64,000 nt of DNA from contig NZ_LT629742.1 of the NCBI RefSeq assembly GCF_900104895.1, forward strand, positions 2,480,001 to 2,544,000. Direction: 5' to 3'. A program made the translations under genes and the position numbers. This document shows, piece by piece, positions 26,202-35,311 of this stretch. The notes under the pieces were generated by a model. That model was not told where the DNA came from. It made no database searches and saw only the letters and a program-made list of their open reading frames with translations. Source of the stretch: Microterricola viridarii. Its GTDB lineage: Bacteria; Actinomycetota; Actinomycetes; Actinomycetales; Microbacteriaceae. How positions within the stretch are numbered: position 1 is the stretch's first letter; every line of letters begins with the position of its first letter.

Positions 26202-27614
26202 TCAGTCCACCGAGAGCGCGAGCACGGGCGAGACCGTGGTCGCCCGGCGCGCCGGGGCGATGGAGGCGACCACGGCGAGCACGGCGCCGCCGGCGAGGGT
26301 GGCGGCGATCAGCGGCCAGGGCAGGGCGGGCGCCATCAGCTCGTGGTTGATGGATCCGAGCAGCGACTGCGCGCCGGCCCAGCCGTAGAACACGCCGAGC
26401 ACCAGGCCGAGGCCGACGGCGGCGATGCTCATCTGGGCGCTCTCGGCCAGGATCATCCCGCGCACCTGGCGCCCGGTGAAGCCGAGCGCGCGCAGCAGGC
26501 CGAGCTCCCGGGTGCGCTGCAGCACACTGAGCGAGAGGTTGTTCACCATGCCGACCGCGGCGATCACAGCGCTGAAGCCGACCAGGCCGAGGAAGATGGA
26601 CGTGGTCAGGGTCACCGACTGGTCGATGGCGGCGGCCAGCTCCGGCCGGTCGGCGAAGGACTCCAGCATCATGGCGCGGTAGCTTTCCATGGTGACCGCG
26701 AACATCACGACCAGGGTCACGCCGATGACGAGGCCGATCGTGGCCCGGGAGCTCCGCTCCGGGAAGCGCACCGCGTTCTCCGCGGCGAGCCGGGCCGTCG
26801 GGGCGGAGCCGAACAGCCGGCCGACCAGGCGCAGCACGGGCGGCATCACGAGGTGCGCGCCGAGGATGATCCCGGTGAACGAGGCCAGCCCGCCGCAGAA
26901 GGCGATGAGCAGGCCGCCCACGAAGGAGAGGCCGACGATCACGCCGAGCGCGAGCAGGGCCAGGCCGCCGAGCACGAGCAGCAGGGAGAAGACGGTGCGG
27001 GCGGTGCGGCGTCCGCCCACGTTTCGCGTCTCGGCGGCGGCCCCGACGGCCTCCATCGGCGACACGGTGACGACGCGGCGGGAGCCCACCCAGGCGGCCG
27101 CCCAGGTGACGAGCGCCACCACCACGACGGGCACGGCGACGATGGGGTCGAGCAGCGTGTACTCGAGGGCGGGCAGCCAGCCCGACCGGATGCCGAGCGC
27201 GACGGTGCCCAGGGTGATGCCCATGCCGACGGCGAGCCCGAGCACGGCGCCGAGGGCCCCGACGAGAAGCCCCTCGGTGGCCACGGCCCGACGCACCGTG
27301 CGCGCCTGGGCGCCGATCAGCCGGAGCAGCGCGATCTGGCGCACCCGGCCGGCGATGATCGTCGAGAAGGTGTTGGCGGTGACGATGGCGCCGACGTAGA
27401 AGGCGATCACGGTGAACACCGTCGTGACGATCGAGAGGGCGAGTCGGACCGAGTCGGACTCCCCCACCACGTCGGACTCGACGCTCGTCGCGATGATGCC
27501 GGTGGCCTGCAGCAGCACGACGCCGAACGCCGAGCCGAGGGCGGCGACGGTGAGCGTCGAGGCGTGGTCCCGCGCCTGGGCGGAGAAGTTGTGGCTGGAG
27601 AGCGGGCCGGCCAT
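26202..27614 (-). CDS. ABC transporter permease, FtsX/MacB type
   Basis: A 470-residue membrane protein with two FtsX-type permease halves. Hydrophobic segments occur near residues 22-45, 65-90, 115-145 and 160-180, then a second block from about 215 to 470. Each half contains the family-like segment before its helices (QIALLRLIGAQARTVRRAV and ELGLLRALGFTGRQVRGMI). It pairs with the ATPase whose TGA shares a base with its ATG. Such pairs export or sense peptides and lipids; together with the adjacent two-component system this resembles antibiotic-stress modules. The substrate is unknown. Confidence 0.9.
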   Translation of the reverse strand: MAGPLSSHNFSAQARDHASTLTVAALGSAFGVVLLQATGIIATSVESDVVGESDSVRLALSIVTTVFTVIAFYVGAIVTANTFSTIIAGRVRQIALLRLIGAQARTVRRAVATEGLLVGALGAVLGLAVGMGITLGTVALGIRSGWLPALEYTLLDPIVAVPVVVVALVTWAAAWVGSRRVVTVSPMEAVGAAAETRNVGGRRTARTVFSLLLVLGGLALLALGVIVGLSFVGGLLIAFCGGLASFTGIILGAHLVMPPVLRLVGRLFGSAPTARLAAENAVRFPERSSRATIGLVIGVTLVVMFAVTMESYRAMMLESFADRPELAAAIDQSVTLTTSIFLGLVGFSAVIAAVGMVNNLSLSVLQRTRELGLLRALGFTGRQVRGMILAESAQMSIAAVGLGLVLGVFYGWAGAQSLLGSINHELMAPALPWPLIAATLAGGAVLAVVASIAPARRATTVSPVLALSVD

Positions 27615-28375
27615 CAGAGGGCCGATTCCATGCTCAGCATGATGCGCGAGATCTCCTCGGCGGAGGAGCGCGGCCGGTCGTCGACGACCCGGCCGTCGGC
27701 GAGGAACAGGATCCGGTCGGCGTGGCTGGCGGCGATGGGGTCGTGGGTGACCATGGCGATGGACTGGGCGTACTCGCGGGAGGCCGTCGCCAGCAGGGCG
27801 AGCACCTCCCGGCCCGTGCGCGAGTCGAGGGCGCCGGTCGGCTCGTCGGCGAAGACGAGGTCGGGCCGGGTGCCGAGGGCGCGGGCGATGGCGACGCGCT
27901 GCTGCTGGCCGCCGGAGAGCTCGTGCGGGCGGTGGGTGAGCCGGTTCAGGAGCCCCAGCGAGGCGATCAGGTGGTCGACCCACTCCTGCTCCTTGGCGCT
28001 CGGCCGCCGGCCGTCCAGCTCGAACGGCAGCATGATGTTGCCGCGCACGTCGAGCGTCGGCACCAGGTTGAACGACTGGAACACGAAGCCGACCCGGCGC
28101 CGGCGCAGCACGGTGAGGGCGCTGTCGCCCAGCTCGGTGATCTCGGTGTCGCCGAGCCACACCTGCCCGCTTGTGGCGTTGTCGAGGCCGGCCATGACGT
28201 GCATGAGGGTGGACTTGCCGGAGCCGCTCGGGCCCATGATGGCGGTGAACTCGCCGCGGCGAATCCCGATCGAGACGTCGTCGAGCGCGGTGACCGTTCC
28301 CGGCCCGGCGCCGTAGTGCTTGCTGAGGTGTGCGACCCGGGCGATCAGGCCGAGTTCTGTGGTGTTCATTCCCAT
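27614..28375 (-). CDS. ABC transporter ATP-binding protein, MacB/LolD type
   Basis: A 253-residue ABC ATPase. Walker A GPSGSGKS lies near residue 48, the Q-loop in VGFVFQSFNLVPTLDV, signature LSGGQQQRVAIARAL, Walker B LVFADEPTGALD, and H-loop in AMVTHDP. The LSGGQQQR/FADEPTGALD combination is typical of the MacB-LolD-FtsE group that partners FtsX-type permeases. Start at ATG 28375; ATG 28369 is the alternative. It forms an operon with the permease. Confidence 0.93.
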   Translation of the reverse strand: MGMNTTELGLIARVAHLSKHYGAGPGTVTALDDVSIGIRRGEFTAIMGPSGSGKSTLMHVMAGLDNATSGQVWLGDTEITELGDSALTVLRRRRVGFVFQSFNLVPTLDVRGNIMLPFELDGRRPSAKEQEWVDHLIASLGLLNRLTHRPHELSGGQQQRVAIARALGTRPDLVFADEPTGALDSRTGREVLALLATASREYAQSIAMVTHDPIAASHADRILFLADGRVVDDRPRSSAEEISRIMLSMESAL

Positions 28376-28454
28376 GCCTCAACGCTACGAAGCGCGGGGC
28401 GCCGGCGCGTCAGGCTGTGGGGCCATCCCCATCAGCCGTGCGGATGACCCATGG

Positions 28455-29108
28455 TCAGTCGACGAGATTATGCTCGAACGCGAACACCACCAGCTGCACC
28501 CGGTCGCGGAGGCCCAGTTTGCCGAGGATCCGCGAGATGTGCGTCTTCACGGTCGCCTCGCTGAGGAACTCGCGCGCCGCGATCTCGGTGTTGCTCAGGC
28601 CCTTGGCGGCGAGCAGAAAGATCTCGCCCTCGCGCGGGGTGAGCGTCGCGAAGCTCTCCGGGGCGTCCGGCCGGGCGCGGCTGGCCGCGAAGTGCTCGAG
28701 CAGCTCGCGGGTCGCCGAGGCGGCGATGACCGCGTTGCCGGCGTGCACGGTGCGGATCGCCGCGAGCAGGAACTCCGGGTCGGCGTCCTTCAGCACGAAG
28801 CCGCTGGCGCCGGCCCTGATCGCGCGGGCCGCGCTCTCGTCCAGATCAAAGGTGGTCAGCACGAGCACGCGCGGGCTGGGCGCGTCGGCGGCGATGATCG
28901 CCTCTGTGGCGGCGATGCCGTCCAGCAGCGGCATCCGGATGTCCATCAGCATGACGTCGGGGGTGGCGGAGGCCGCGAGCTCGACGCCCGCCTCGCCGTC
29001 GCCGGCCTCTCCCACGAACTCGAGGTCGGGCTGCGACTCGATGAGCATGCGGATGCCGGCGCGGAACAGTGCCTGGTCGTCGACGAGGGCCACGCGAATG
29101 CGCGTCAT
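28455..29108 (-). CDS. LuxR/NarL-type response regulator
   Basis: A 217-residue response regulator. The receiver domain has the acidic pair in ALVDDQ, the phospho-acceptor Asp in PDVMLMDIRMP (about residue 53), the conserved Thr in VLTTFD and Lys in FVLKDA. The C-terminal LuxR helix-turn-helix is TPREGEIFLLAAKGLSNTEI through SEATVKTHISRILGKLGLRDR. ATG 29108 overlaps the kinase stop (ATGA). It is likely to control the adjacent ABC transporter genes, 79 bases further down on the same strand. Confidence 0.95.
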   Translation of the reverse strand: MTRIRVALVDDQALFRAGIRMLIESQPDLEFVGEAGDGEAGVELAASATPDVMLMDIRMPLLDGIAATEAIIAADAPSPRVLVLTTFDLDESAARAIRAGASGFVLKDADPEFLLAAIRTVHAGNAVIAASATRELLEHFAASRARPDAPESFATLTPREGEIFLLAAKGLSNTEIAAREFLSEATVKTHISRILGKLGLRDRVQLVVFAFEHNLVD

Positions 29109-30334
29109 GGGGTGCCTTCCGGTTGCTGCTGGAGTTGGTGCTGCGCGGCCCCGGACGGGATCCACGCGGAGACCTCGAAACGGCCGGCGCCCGTGCCGCC
29201 GGCCGTGAAACTGCCGCCGGTGAGCAGGGCGCGCTCGCGCATGCCCGGGATGCCGTGGCCGAGCGAGCCGGGGGCGGGCTCCGCCGCGCCGGTGCGCACC
29301 GGGTTGGAGAGGGTGACGCGCACGCCGTTGTCGGCCCAGCGCAGGCTGAGGCCGACCGGCCGCGAGGTGTCGCCGTGCCGGAGGGCGTTGGTCAGGGCCT
29401 CCTGCACGATCCGGAACACGGCGATCTGGTGGCCGGCGCTCATCGGCACGACGGTACCGGTCGAGGACACCTCGACCCGCAGGCCGGTCGCCCGCAGCTG
29501 TTCGATCAGCCGCTCCAGGTCGTGGATGGTCGGCTGCGGCCCCTCCGCCTCCGAGTGCCGGAGCTGGGCGAGCAGCAGTCGCACGTCGGCGAGGGCCTCC
29601 CTGGCGGTGGCGGCGATGGTGCCGAGGCTCGTCGCCGCCAGCTCCGGATTGCCCTGCGCCGCGTAGCGGGCGCCATCGGCCTGCGCGATCACGACGGCCA
29701 GCGAGTGCGCGACGACGTCGTGCATGTCGCGGGCGATGCGGTTGCGCTCCTGCTCCACCACGACCGCGTACTCCGCACGCTCCGCCTCGCGCTGCGCCTC
29801 GACCTGCTGCTGTTTGCTCTCCCGCGAGAGCCGGCGGGCGCTGGCCAGCATGCCCAGCATCCAGGGCAGCGCGAGCACCGCGAAGGAGGCGAACAGCGTG
29901 AACAGGAAGGCGCCGGTGGCCAGGTCGGCCGGGCCGGTGCCCTGCGCGCCCGGCAGCCACACCATCAGGTAGAGCGCGGCCAGCAGGGCGCCGAGGCCGG
30001 CGGAGGCCAGACCCAGCCAGCGCACGACGCGGTTGCCGTAGCATCCGACCGCGTAGAGCACCGCGAGGATGGCGAGGTTGCCGAACTGCACGTCCCGCAG
30101 CGCGCCCATCTGGAGGATGGCGCCCGCCCAGGCCACGCCGAGCGCGAGCGGCGGCGAGAGCCGCCGGAACGCGAGCGCCACGGAGTAGACCGCGAGCACC
30201 AGCACGTCGCAGGCGGCCGCCCAGCCGGACTGGGCGGCGCCGATGCCCAGAACGATCAGCGCGAAGAAGAGGAAGAACAGGCCGGCGCCGACGATGTCGC
30301 CGACGCGCTGCCTGGTCGTGAGTGTGCGGAACAC
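29105..30334 (-). CDS. Sensor histidine kinase, NarL/DesK type
   Basis: A 409-residue membrane kinase. Hydrophobic segments cover about residues 15-175 (five or six helices) with no large external domain, so it probably senses the membrane or a partner. The phospho-acceptor His is in ERNRIARDMHDVVAHSLAVV, and the ATPase domain has the N-box QEALTNALRH and LGHGIPGMRERA. The D-box is shortened (VTLSNP), as in other kinases of this type. GTG 30334 is chosen because it follows the era stop by 4 bases; upstream in-frame sequence lies inside era and is not plausible. Confidence 0.9.
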   Translation of the reverse strand: MFRTLTTRQRVGDIVGAGLFFLFFALIVLGIGAAQSGWAAACDVLVLAVYSVALAFRRLSPPLALGVAWAGAILQMGALRDVQFGNLAILAVLYAVGCYGNRVVRWLGLASAGLGALLAALYLMVWLPGAQGTGPADLATGAFLFTLFASFAVLALPWMLGMLASARRLSRESKQQQVEAQREAERAEYAVVVEQERNRIARDMHDVVAHSLAVVIAQADGARYAAQGNPELAATSLGTIAATAREALADVRLLLAQLRHSEAEGPQPTIHDLERLIEQLRATGLRVEVSSTGTVVPMSAGHQIAVFRIVQEALTNALRHGDTSRPVGLSLRWADNGVRVTLSNPVRTGAAEPAPGSLGHGIPGMRERALLTGGSFTAGGTGAGRFEVSAWIPSGAAQHQLQQQPEGTP

Positions 30335-30338
30335 CCGG

Positions 30339-31262
30339 CTAGAAACCGAGGCGGCCGAGCAGCTTGGGGTCGCGCTGCCAGTCCTTGGCGACCTTGACCC
30401 GCAGCGAGAGGAAGACCTTGCGCCCGAGCAGCTTCTCGATCTGTGCGCGCGAGGTGGCACCGACGTCCTTCAGCCGGCTGCCGCCCTTGCCGATGATGAT
30501 GCCCTTCTGGCTGTCGCGCTCGACGAAGAGGTTGGCGTAGATCTCGAGCAGGTCCTGGTCCTCGCGCTCGATCATGTCATCGATGGTGACGGCGATGGAG
30601 TGCGGCAGCTCGTCGCTGACGCCCTCGAGCGCGGCCTCGCGGATGTACTCGGCGATGCGCTCCTCCGTGCCCTCGTCGGTGACGGCCTCCGCCGGGTAGA
30701 GCGGCTGGCTGGAGAGCGGCAGGAGCTTGAGCAGCTCCTCGCTCAGGATGTCGAGCTGGATGCCGTCGACCGCGGAGATCGGGATGATCGCCGCCCAGTC
30801 GCGCAGCTTCGAGACGGCCAGCAGCTGCTCGCCAACCTTGTCCTTGGAGACGGTGTCGAGCTTGGTGACGATGGCCACCTTCTTGGCGCGCGGGAACTCG
30901 TCCAGCTGCGTGTTGATGAAGTTGTCGCCGGGGCCGATCGGCTCGTCGGCCGGGATGCACAGGCCGATCACGTCGACGTCGCCGAGGGTGGACTGCACGA
31001 GGCTGTTCAGCCGCTCGCCGAGCAGGGTGCGCGGGCGGTGGATGCCGGGGGTGTCGACCAGGATCAGCTGGCCGTTCTCGCGGTGCACGATGCCGCGGAT
31101 GGCGCGGCGGGTGGTCTGCGGCTTGGAGCTGGTGATGGCGACCTTCTCGCCGACGAGGGCGTTGGTCAGCGTCGACTTGCCGACGTTGGGGCGGCCGACG
31201 AACGAGACGAAGCCCGCCCGGTAGCCGCTGGGAGTGCCCGGTGCGGGCGTGGCGTCGGTCAT
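30339..31262 (-). CDS. era: GTPase Era
   Basis: A 307-residue GTPase needed for 16S rRNA maturation and 30S assembly. G1 is GRPNVGKST at residues 23-31, G3 is DTPG in ILVDTPGIHRPR, and G4 is TKLD in IVTKLDTVSKDK. The C-terminal KH domain shows GIIIGKGGSRLKDVG. Its ATG overlaps the stop of the CNNM-type protein (ATGA), continuing the minus-strand ybeY-CNNM-era operon. Confidence 0.97.
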   Translation of the reverse strand: MTDATPAPGTPSGYRAGFVSFVGRPNVGKSTLTNALVGEKVAITSSKPQTTRRAIRGIVHRENGQLILVDTPGIHRPRTLLGERLNSLVQSTLGDVDVIGLCIPADEPIGPGDNFINTQLDEFPRAKKVAIVTKLDTVSKDKVGEQLLAVSKLRDWAAIIPISAVDGIQLDILSEELLKLLPLSSQPLYPAEAVTDEGTEERIAEYIREAALEGVSDELPHSIAVTIDDMIEREDQDLLEIYANLFVERDSQKGIIIGKGGSRLKDVGATSRAQIEKLLGRKVFLSLRVKVAKDWQRDPKLLGRLGF

Positions 31263-32578
31263 GGTTGTACTCCTTCATCGTGGCCAGCGGTGTGCGTGGC
31301 CGGAAAAGCGTTCTGGGCGTTCAGGAGGGCCTCGTCGCGTTCGACCAGCACCGTGCTGATGCGCTTGCGGCGCCCCTCCGTGCGTTCTGCGGTCAGCGCG
31401 AGCCCGCTGACGGTGGCGCTGGACCCGGTCACGGGCAGCCGGCCGAGCGCCTTGGCGAGCAGGCCGCCGACGGAGTCGACGTCGTCGTCGTCCAGTTCCA
31501 GGCCGAACAGCTCGCCGAGCTCGTCGACGGGCAGGCGGGCCGCGACCCGGTAGCGGCCGTCGCCGAGCTCCTCGACCTCGACGACCTCGCGGTCGTACTC
31601 GTCGGAGATGTCGCCGACGAGCTCCTCGATCAGGTCCTCCAGGGTGACGAGCCCCGCGATGCCGCCGTACTCGTCGACCACCATGGCGAGGTGGTTGGAT
31701 TCCAGCTGCATCTGGCGCAGCAGCTCGTCGGCCTTCTTCGACTCCGGCACGAACAGGGCCGGACGGGCCAGGTCGGCCATCTCCAGGCTCTCGGCCTCCG
31801 GGCCGCGCTCGAAGGCGTGCTTGGCGACGTCGCGCAGGTAGAGCACGCCGAGAACGTCGTCGACCTCGCCGGCCATCACCGGCATCCGCGAGACGCCAGA
31901 GCTGAGGAAGAGCCCCATCGCGGCGCTGAGGTCGGCGCTGCCGGAGACGGTGACCATGTCGGTGCGCGGGATCATCACCTCGCGCACCACCGTGTCGCTG
32001 AACTCGAAGATGGAGTGGATCAGCTCGCGGTCGTCCTCCTCGAGCACGTCGAGCTCTGTGGCCTGATCGACCATGCTGAGCAGCTGCTCCTCATTGGCGA
32101 AGGTGCCGAGCTTCGGCCGCCCGGGGGTGACCTTGTTGCCGACGGCGACGAGGGCGTTCGCGATGGGCCCGAGCGCGACCCGCAGGCCGTGCACGAGCAG
32201 CGCGGTCAGGCGCAGCAGGCCGTCCGGGTGGGCGCGGCCGACGCTGCGCGGGCTGGTGCCGACGAGCACGAAGGAGACGGCGGTCATGATCAGTGCCGAG
32301 AGCACGAGGGCGATCCACACCTCGTCGAAGGCGGATGCCAGGGCGAGCGTGACGAGCACGGCCGCCGTGGTCTCTGCGATGATGCGCACGAAGTTGATGG
32401 CGTTGAGGTGCGCGCCGGAATCGGCCGCGATCGCGCGCAGCGAGACCTTGGCGCGGGCCCCCTCCGCCAGTTCCTCGATGTCGGCGCGCGAGCGGGCCGT
32501 GATGGCGGCGTCGACGGCCGCCATCAGGCCGCCGAAGGCGACGAGCACGAAGGCGAGGACGATGAAGAGGATTTCCAT
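31259..32578 (-). CDS. CNNM/CorC-type (hemolysin C family) membrane protein
   Basis: A 439-residue protein with an N-terminal DUF21/CNNM membrane domain (residues 1-150, about three to four helices), two CBS domains (MIPRTDMVTVSGSADLSAAM and ARPALFVPESKKADELLRQM with DEYGGIAGLVTLEDLIEELVG), and a CorC/HlyC C-terminal domain. The family is linked to magnesium and other divalent-cation efflux. It lies between ybeY and era, a widely conserved order. Start ATG 32578 is 3 bases past the ybeY stop. Confidence 0.93.
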   Translation of the reverse strand: MEILFIVLAFVLVAFGGLMAAVDAAITARSRADIEELAEGARAKVSLRAIAADSGAHLNAINFVRIIAETTAAVLVTLALASAFDEVWIALVLSALIMTAVSFVLVGTSPRSVGRAHPDGLLRLTALLVHGLRVALGPIANALVAVGNKVTPGRPKLGTFANEEQLLSMVDQATELDVLEEDDRELIHSIFEFSDTVVREVMIPRTDMVTVSGSADLSAAMGLFLSSGVSRMPVMAGEVDDVLGVLYLRDVAKHAFERGPEAESLEMADLARPALFVPESKKADELLRQMQLESNHLAMVVDEYGGIAGLVTLEDLIEELVGDISDEYDREVVEVEELGDGRYRVAARLPVDELGELFGLELDDDDVDSVGGLLAKALGRLPVTGSSATVSGLALTAERTEGRRKRISTVLVERDEALLNAQNAFPATHTAGHDEGVQP

Positions 32579-32581
32579 GCG

Positions 32582-33043
32582 CTAGCGCGTGCGCTCCTGC
32601 TGGGCGAAGCCGGCCAGGATCTCGCGCTGCAGCCCGAACATCTCCTTCTCCTCGTCGGGTTCGGCGTGGTCGAAGCCGAGCAGGTGCAGGATGCCGTGGG
32701 TGGTGAGCAGCTGCAGCTCGGCGAGCGTCGGGTGGCCGGCCGTCTCCGCCTGCGCCTGGGCGACCTGCGGGCAGAGCACGATGTCGCCGAGGAGTCCGGC
32801 GGGCGTCGGGGAGTCCTCGGTGCCGGGGCGCAGCTCGTCCATCGGGAAGCTCAGCACGTCGGTGGGGCCCGGCTCGTCCATCCACTGCACGTGCAGCTGC
32901 TCCATGGCGCCCTCGTCGACCAGCACGATGGCGAGTTCGGCATCCGGGTGCACGTGCAGGGCGTCCAGCGCATAGACGGCGAGGCGCAGGATGGCGGCCT
33001 CGTCGACGGGGATGGCCGACTCGTTGTTGATCTCAATGCTCAT
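32582..33043 (-). CDS. ybeY: Endoribonuclease YbeY
   Basis: A 153-residue zinc-dependent endoribonuclease involved in 16S rRNA 3'-end processing and ribosome quality control. The zinc motif [11 protein letters not shown] matches the H-x3-H-x5-H pattern. [11 protein letters not shown] is the second conserved block. Length fits the family. It sits between phoH and the CNNM-type gene in the usual order. Confidence 0.96.
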   Translation of the reverse strand: MSIEINNESAIPVDEAAILRLAVYALDALHVHPDAELAIVLVDEGAMEQLHVQWMDEPGPTDVLSFPMDELRPGTEDSPTPAGLLGDIVLCPQVAQAQAETAGHPTLAELQLLTTHGILHLLGFDHAEPDEEKEMFGLQREILAGFAQQERTR

Positions 33044-33057
33044 AGTTGTGTTGCCTC

Positions 33058-34155
33058 TCAGGAGCGGGGGCCGTGGCCCTGCTGGCGATCGCGCGGGGCG
33101 CCGCGGCGCTCCGCCCGGTTCGCGAATTCTCTGGCCTCTTCGCGCTCGAAGCGGAGGGCCTGTTTCTTGGCGTCGTAGTCGGTGTATGCGTCGACGATGC
33201 GGGCGACCAGGGAGTGCCGCACGACGTCGTCGCTGGTCAGCCGGGCGAAGAAGATGTCGTCGATGCCGTCGAGCACGCGGGTGACGAGGCGGAGGCCGGA
33301 GGCGCCGGCCGGCAGGTCAACCTGGGTGATGTCGCCGGTGACCACCATCTTCGAGCCGAAGCCCAGACGGGTCAGGAACATCTTCATCTGCTCCGGCGTG
33401 GTGTTCTGCGCCTCGTCGAGCACGACGAAGGCGGAGTTCAGGGTGCGGCCGCGCATGTAGGCGAGCGGGGCGACCTCGATGGTGCCGGTGGCGAGCAGCT
33501 TCGGCAGCAGCTCCGGGTCCATCATCTCGGCCAGGGCGTCGTAGAGCGGCCGGAGGTACGGGTCGATCTTGTCGGTCAGCGTTCCGGGCAGGAAGCCCAG
33601 CCGCTCCCCCGCCTCGACGGCGGGCCGGGTGAGGATGATCCGGTCGACCTCCTTGCGCTGCAGCGCCTGCACGGCCTTGGCCATCGCCAGGTAAGTCTTG
33701 CCGGTTCCGGCCGGGCCGATGCCGAAGACGATGCTGTTCTCGTCGATGGCGTCGACGTAGGCCTTCTGGCCGCGGGTCTTGGGCCGGATGCTCTTGCCCT
33801 TGGAGGTGAGAATGGCCTGGCCGAGCACGTCGTTCAGGGTGGCGGCCTGGTCGGCCTCGAGGATGCGGGCCGAGTGCGACACCTCCCGCGGGCTCAGGTC
33901 CTGGCCGTCGCGCATGACGTCCTGCAGCTCCTCGATCAGCCGGGAGACGGCCTGCACCTGGCTGCTCGGGCCGGCGAGGGTGATCTCGTTGCCGCGCGCG
34001 TGCACGGCGACATCCGGATACTCCTTCTCAACGGTGGAGAGCAGGCGGTCCTGCGCCCCGAACAGGCGCACCATGGCGATTCCGTCGATGAGCAGCTTGA
34101 CCTCGCTGCGCGGCTCGGCGTCGTGCTTTCGTGATTCGTTGTTAGCCGCCGACAA
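33058..34155 (-). CDS. PhoH-like ATPase
   Basis: A 365-residue PhoH-family ATPase. Walker A is GPAGTGKT ([18 protein letters not shown]), Walker B is [18 protein letters not shown], and [18 protein letters not shown] and [13 protein letters not shown] are conserved. It is thought to work with YbeY in RNA metabolism. The start is probably TTG 34155: AAGGAGG lies 6 bases upstream and the frame reads [12 protein letters not shown]. This start is 14 bases inside the end of the HIT gene, so the two are coupled. No ATG or GTG closer to the conserved region has a comparable site. Confidence 0.93.
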   Translation of the reverse strand: MSAANNESRKHDAEPRSEVKLLIDGIAMVRLFGAQDRLLSTVEKEYPDVAVHARGNEITLAGPSSQVQAVSRLIEELQDVMRDGQDLSPREVSHSARILEADQAATLNDVLGQAILTSKGKSIRPKTRGQKAYVDAIDENSIVFGIGPAGTGKTYLAMAKAVQALQRKEVDRIILTRPAVEAGERLGFLPGTLTDKIDPYLRPLYDALAEMMDPELLPKLLATGTIEVAPLAYMRGRTLNSAFVVLDEAQNTTPEQMKMFLTRLGFGSKMVVTGDITQVDLPAGASGLRLVTRVLDGIDDIFFARLTSDDVVRHSLVARIVDAYTDYDAKKQALRFEREEAREFANRAERRGAPRDRQQGHGPRS

Positions 34156-34513
34156 GCGAGCCCTCCTTGAATGTTCCGGCGAGCACGTGGGCGTGCACGT
34201 GGAACACGGTCTGCCCGGATTCCGGGCCGGTGTTGAAGATGAGGCGGAACTGGCCGGGCGTCTTGCCCTCCGGCGCCAGTTCCTCGGCCACCTGCGAGGC
34301 GACCGCGACGAGCTCGGCGAGCAGGGCCGGGTCACCGGCGGCCAGCTCGACGACGTTGGCGTACTCCTGCGTCTTCGTCGTCACGACGACGTGCAGCGGC
34401 GCCTGCGGCGCGATGTCCCTGAACGCGATGACGTTGTCGGTCTCGGCCACGATCGTGGCCGGGATCTCGCGCGCGACGATGCGGCTGAAGATGCTGGGCT
34501 CGAGTGAAGTCAT
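34142..34513 (-). CDS. HIT family (histidine triad) hydrolase
   Basis: A 123-residue HINT-like protein. The histidine triad HVHAHVLAG lies near the C-terminus after QTVF, and FRDIAPQAPLHVVVTTK is the conserved middle strand. Such enzymes hydrolyse AMP-linked phosphoramidates; the physiological substrate is unknown. It lies between rsmE and phoH, and the phoH ribosome-binding site is inside its last codons. Confidence 0.93.
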   Translation of the reverse strand: MTSLEPSIFSRIVAREIPATIVAETDNVIAFRDIAPQAPLHVVVTTKTQEYANVVELAAGDPALLAELVAVASQVAEELAPEGKTPGQFRLIFNTGPESGQTVFHVHAHVLAGTFKEGSLVGG

Positions 34514-34532
34514 GACTCCATCTTAAGGCGCG

Positions 34533-35306
34533 CTACCAGCGGCCGAGGTGAGCGCTCAGCACCGAGAGTGCGGCGGCGCCGGCCGTGGAGGTGCGCAGCA
34601 CCGTGGAGCCGAGGCGCACGAGGCTCGCCCCCGCCGCCTGCAGCCGCTCCAGCTCGTTCGGGGCGATGCCGCCCTCCGGGCCGACCACGAGCACGATGTC
34701 GAGCTCGGACTTGTGCCCGGCGCCGTGCCCGGCGCGGCCGAGCTCTGCGGCGGTCCACTCCGTCAGCGCGAGCTCCGCCGTCGGCTCCAGCACCAGCATC
34801 CTGCTCGTCGCGGCGAGCCGCTCCAGGTCCTTGGTGGAGAACAGCGCCGTCACGTCGGGCAGCCAGGCGCGGATCGACTGCTTGCTCGCCTCGCGCACGA
34901 TGCTCGCCCAGCGTTCCTGCCCCTTGGCGACCTTGGCGCCCTCCCAGCGGGAGACGGAGCGGGCGGCGCTCCACGGGATGACGGCGTCCACGCCCAGCTC
35001 GGTGGAGGCCTGCACCGCCATCTCGTCGCGCCCGCCCTTGGCGAGGGCCTGCACGAGCACGAGCCGCGGGGTGGCCGGCTGCACGTTCTCGACCAGCTCG
35101 GCCTGGATGGCGAGCTCGCCGGCATCCGCCGTGACGACGGGGCCGGTGACGATGAGCCCCCGGCCGTTGCCGATGGAGACCCGCTCGCCGAGGCGCGTGC
35201 GGTTGACCGTCACGGCGTGCTTGGCCTCTGCGCCGGTGACGCTGGCGATGCCGGAAGCGGCCACCGCGGCCGGGTCGAGGTCCTCCCGCAGGAACAGAGA
35301 GCTCAT
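34533..35306 (-). CDS. rsmE: 16S rRNA (uracil-1498-N3)-methyltransferase
   Basis: A 257-residue SPOUT-fold methyltransferase. The N-terminal PUA-like part contains GAEAKHAVTVNRTRLGERV. The C-terminal knot is visible in LVVGPEGGIAPNELERLQAAG and LRTSTAGAAALSVLSAHLG. It methylates U1498 of 16S rRNA. Its place after dnaJ and before HIT/phoH is the standard actinobacterial order. An internal gap of 5 bases separates it from dnaJ. Confidence 0.96.
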   Translation of the reverse strand: MSSLFLREDLDPAAVAASGIASVTGAEAKHAVTVNRTRLGERVSIGNGRGLIVTGPVVTADAGELAIQAELVENVQPATPRLVLVQALAKGGRDEMAVQASTELGVDAVIPWSAARSVSRWEGAKVAKGQERWASIVREASKQSIRAWLPDVTALFSTKDLERLAATSRMLVLEPTAELALTEWTAAELGRAGHGAGHKSELDIVLVVGPEGGIAPNELERLQAAGASLVRLGSTVLRTSTAGAAALSVLSAHLGRW

Positions 35307-35311
35307 CGGGC

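Noticed and set aside
30335-30460. Upstream extension of the sensor kinase into era
   Set aside because: It would overlap era in another frame and has Ser/Arg-rich shadow composition; GTG 30334 directly after the era stop is adequate.
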